Below are positions 16,443 through 16,510 of a stretch of DNA of 16,510 bases, piece by piece. The number at the start of each line of letters is the position of its first letter. Positions within the stretch are counted from its first letter, which is position 1. Below the pieces are notes generated by a model that had not been told where the DNA came from, did not search any database, and was given only the letters and a program-made list of their open reading frames with translations. The stretch comes from an uncultured Hyphomicrobiales bacterium. Lineage in GTDB: Bacteria; Pseudomonadota; Alphaproteobacteria; Rhizobiales; Aestuariivirgaceae. The stretch covers positions 1 through 16,510 of the forward strand of contig CAIYXE010000340.1 in the NCBI GenBank assembly GCA_903930095.1, in the 5' to 3' direction. A program made the translations under genes and the position numbers.

Positions 16443-16510
16443 TGGTGGGTGGTACAGGGATCGAACCTGTGACCCCTACCATGTCAAGGTAGTGCTCTAC
16501 CGCTGAGCTA
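16443..16510 (-). tRNA. tRNA-Val (anticodon GAC), 5' acceptor strand cut off by window end
   Basis: Read on the minus strand, the visible part starts at T8 (TAGCTCAGCGGTAGAGC, D arm). It continues with the anticodon arm CTACC-TTGACAT-GGTAG (anticodon GAC, reading GUC and GUU valine codons), a GGGTC variable loop, and the T arm ACAGG-TTCGATC-CCTGT. The 3' acceptor strand ACCACCC is followed by discriminator A and an encoded CCA at 16445-16443. Only the seven bases of the 5' acceptor strand fall outside the window. All stems pair perfectly where both sides are visible, so the gene appears functional. It converges on the DUF808 gene. Confidence 0.97.

Noticed and set aside
16443..16510. tRNA-Val 3' end as an integration site of a genomic island
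   Set aside because: I saw no second copy of the tRNA 3' end and no integrase in the window.

Overview
The window looks like chromosomal DNA from a GC-rich alphaproteobacterium, most likely of the order Hyphomicrobiales (Rhizobiales). The main support is a full-length cyclic beta-1,2-glucan synthase (NdvB/ChvB/Cgs type, about 2850 residues), a protein characteristic of that order. The CsbD, DUF3309, DUF883 and DUF1328 stress-type small proteins and a CCA-encoding tRNA-Val(GAC) fit the same picture. Genus cannot be set from the sequence alone.

Layout. (1) Bases 1-106 are the tail of a short Met/Gly-rich protein resembling the LTXXQ/Spy-CpxP periplasmic group. (2) Bases 107-501 hold no gene I can support. 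(3) Bases 502-9060 encode the cyclic glucan synthase, over half of the window. (4) A VIT1/CCC1-family metal transporter converges on it from the minus strand (9075-9776). (5) An intergenic stretch follows (9777-10118). It carries a perfect FNR/FixK-type palindrome at 10031-10044. (6) From 10119 to 16262 every gene is on the plus strand: DUF3309 microprotein, CsbD-like protein, a YqjD/ElaB-like membrane-anchored helical protein, a YqjE/holin-like membrane protein, a 59-residue DUF1328 protein, an AI-2E/PerM-family permease with a large C-terminal extension, a CbpA-type J-protein, its modulator CbpM, and a DUF808 membrane protein. (7) The window ends inside a minus-strand tRNA-Val, missing only its 5' acceptor strand.

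How the genes may work together. The glucan synthase makes periplasmic osmoregulated glucan. The plus-strand run after it is almost wholly made of small or membrane proteins linked in other bacteria to envelope or general stress, plus a co-chaperone/antagonist pair. I read it as an envelope-stress island, made of several transcription units rather than one operon because gaps of about 100-165 bases separate some genes. The FNR/FixK box suggests that at least its first gene responds to low oxygen; this is inferred, not shown. The features most worth checking are that box and the permease extension, which looks like a helical cap plus a B12-binding-type Rossmann fold that has lost the cobalamin-ligating histidine. 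No mobile element, CRISPR array, phage module or clear horizontal-transfer boundary is visible.
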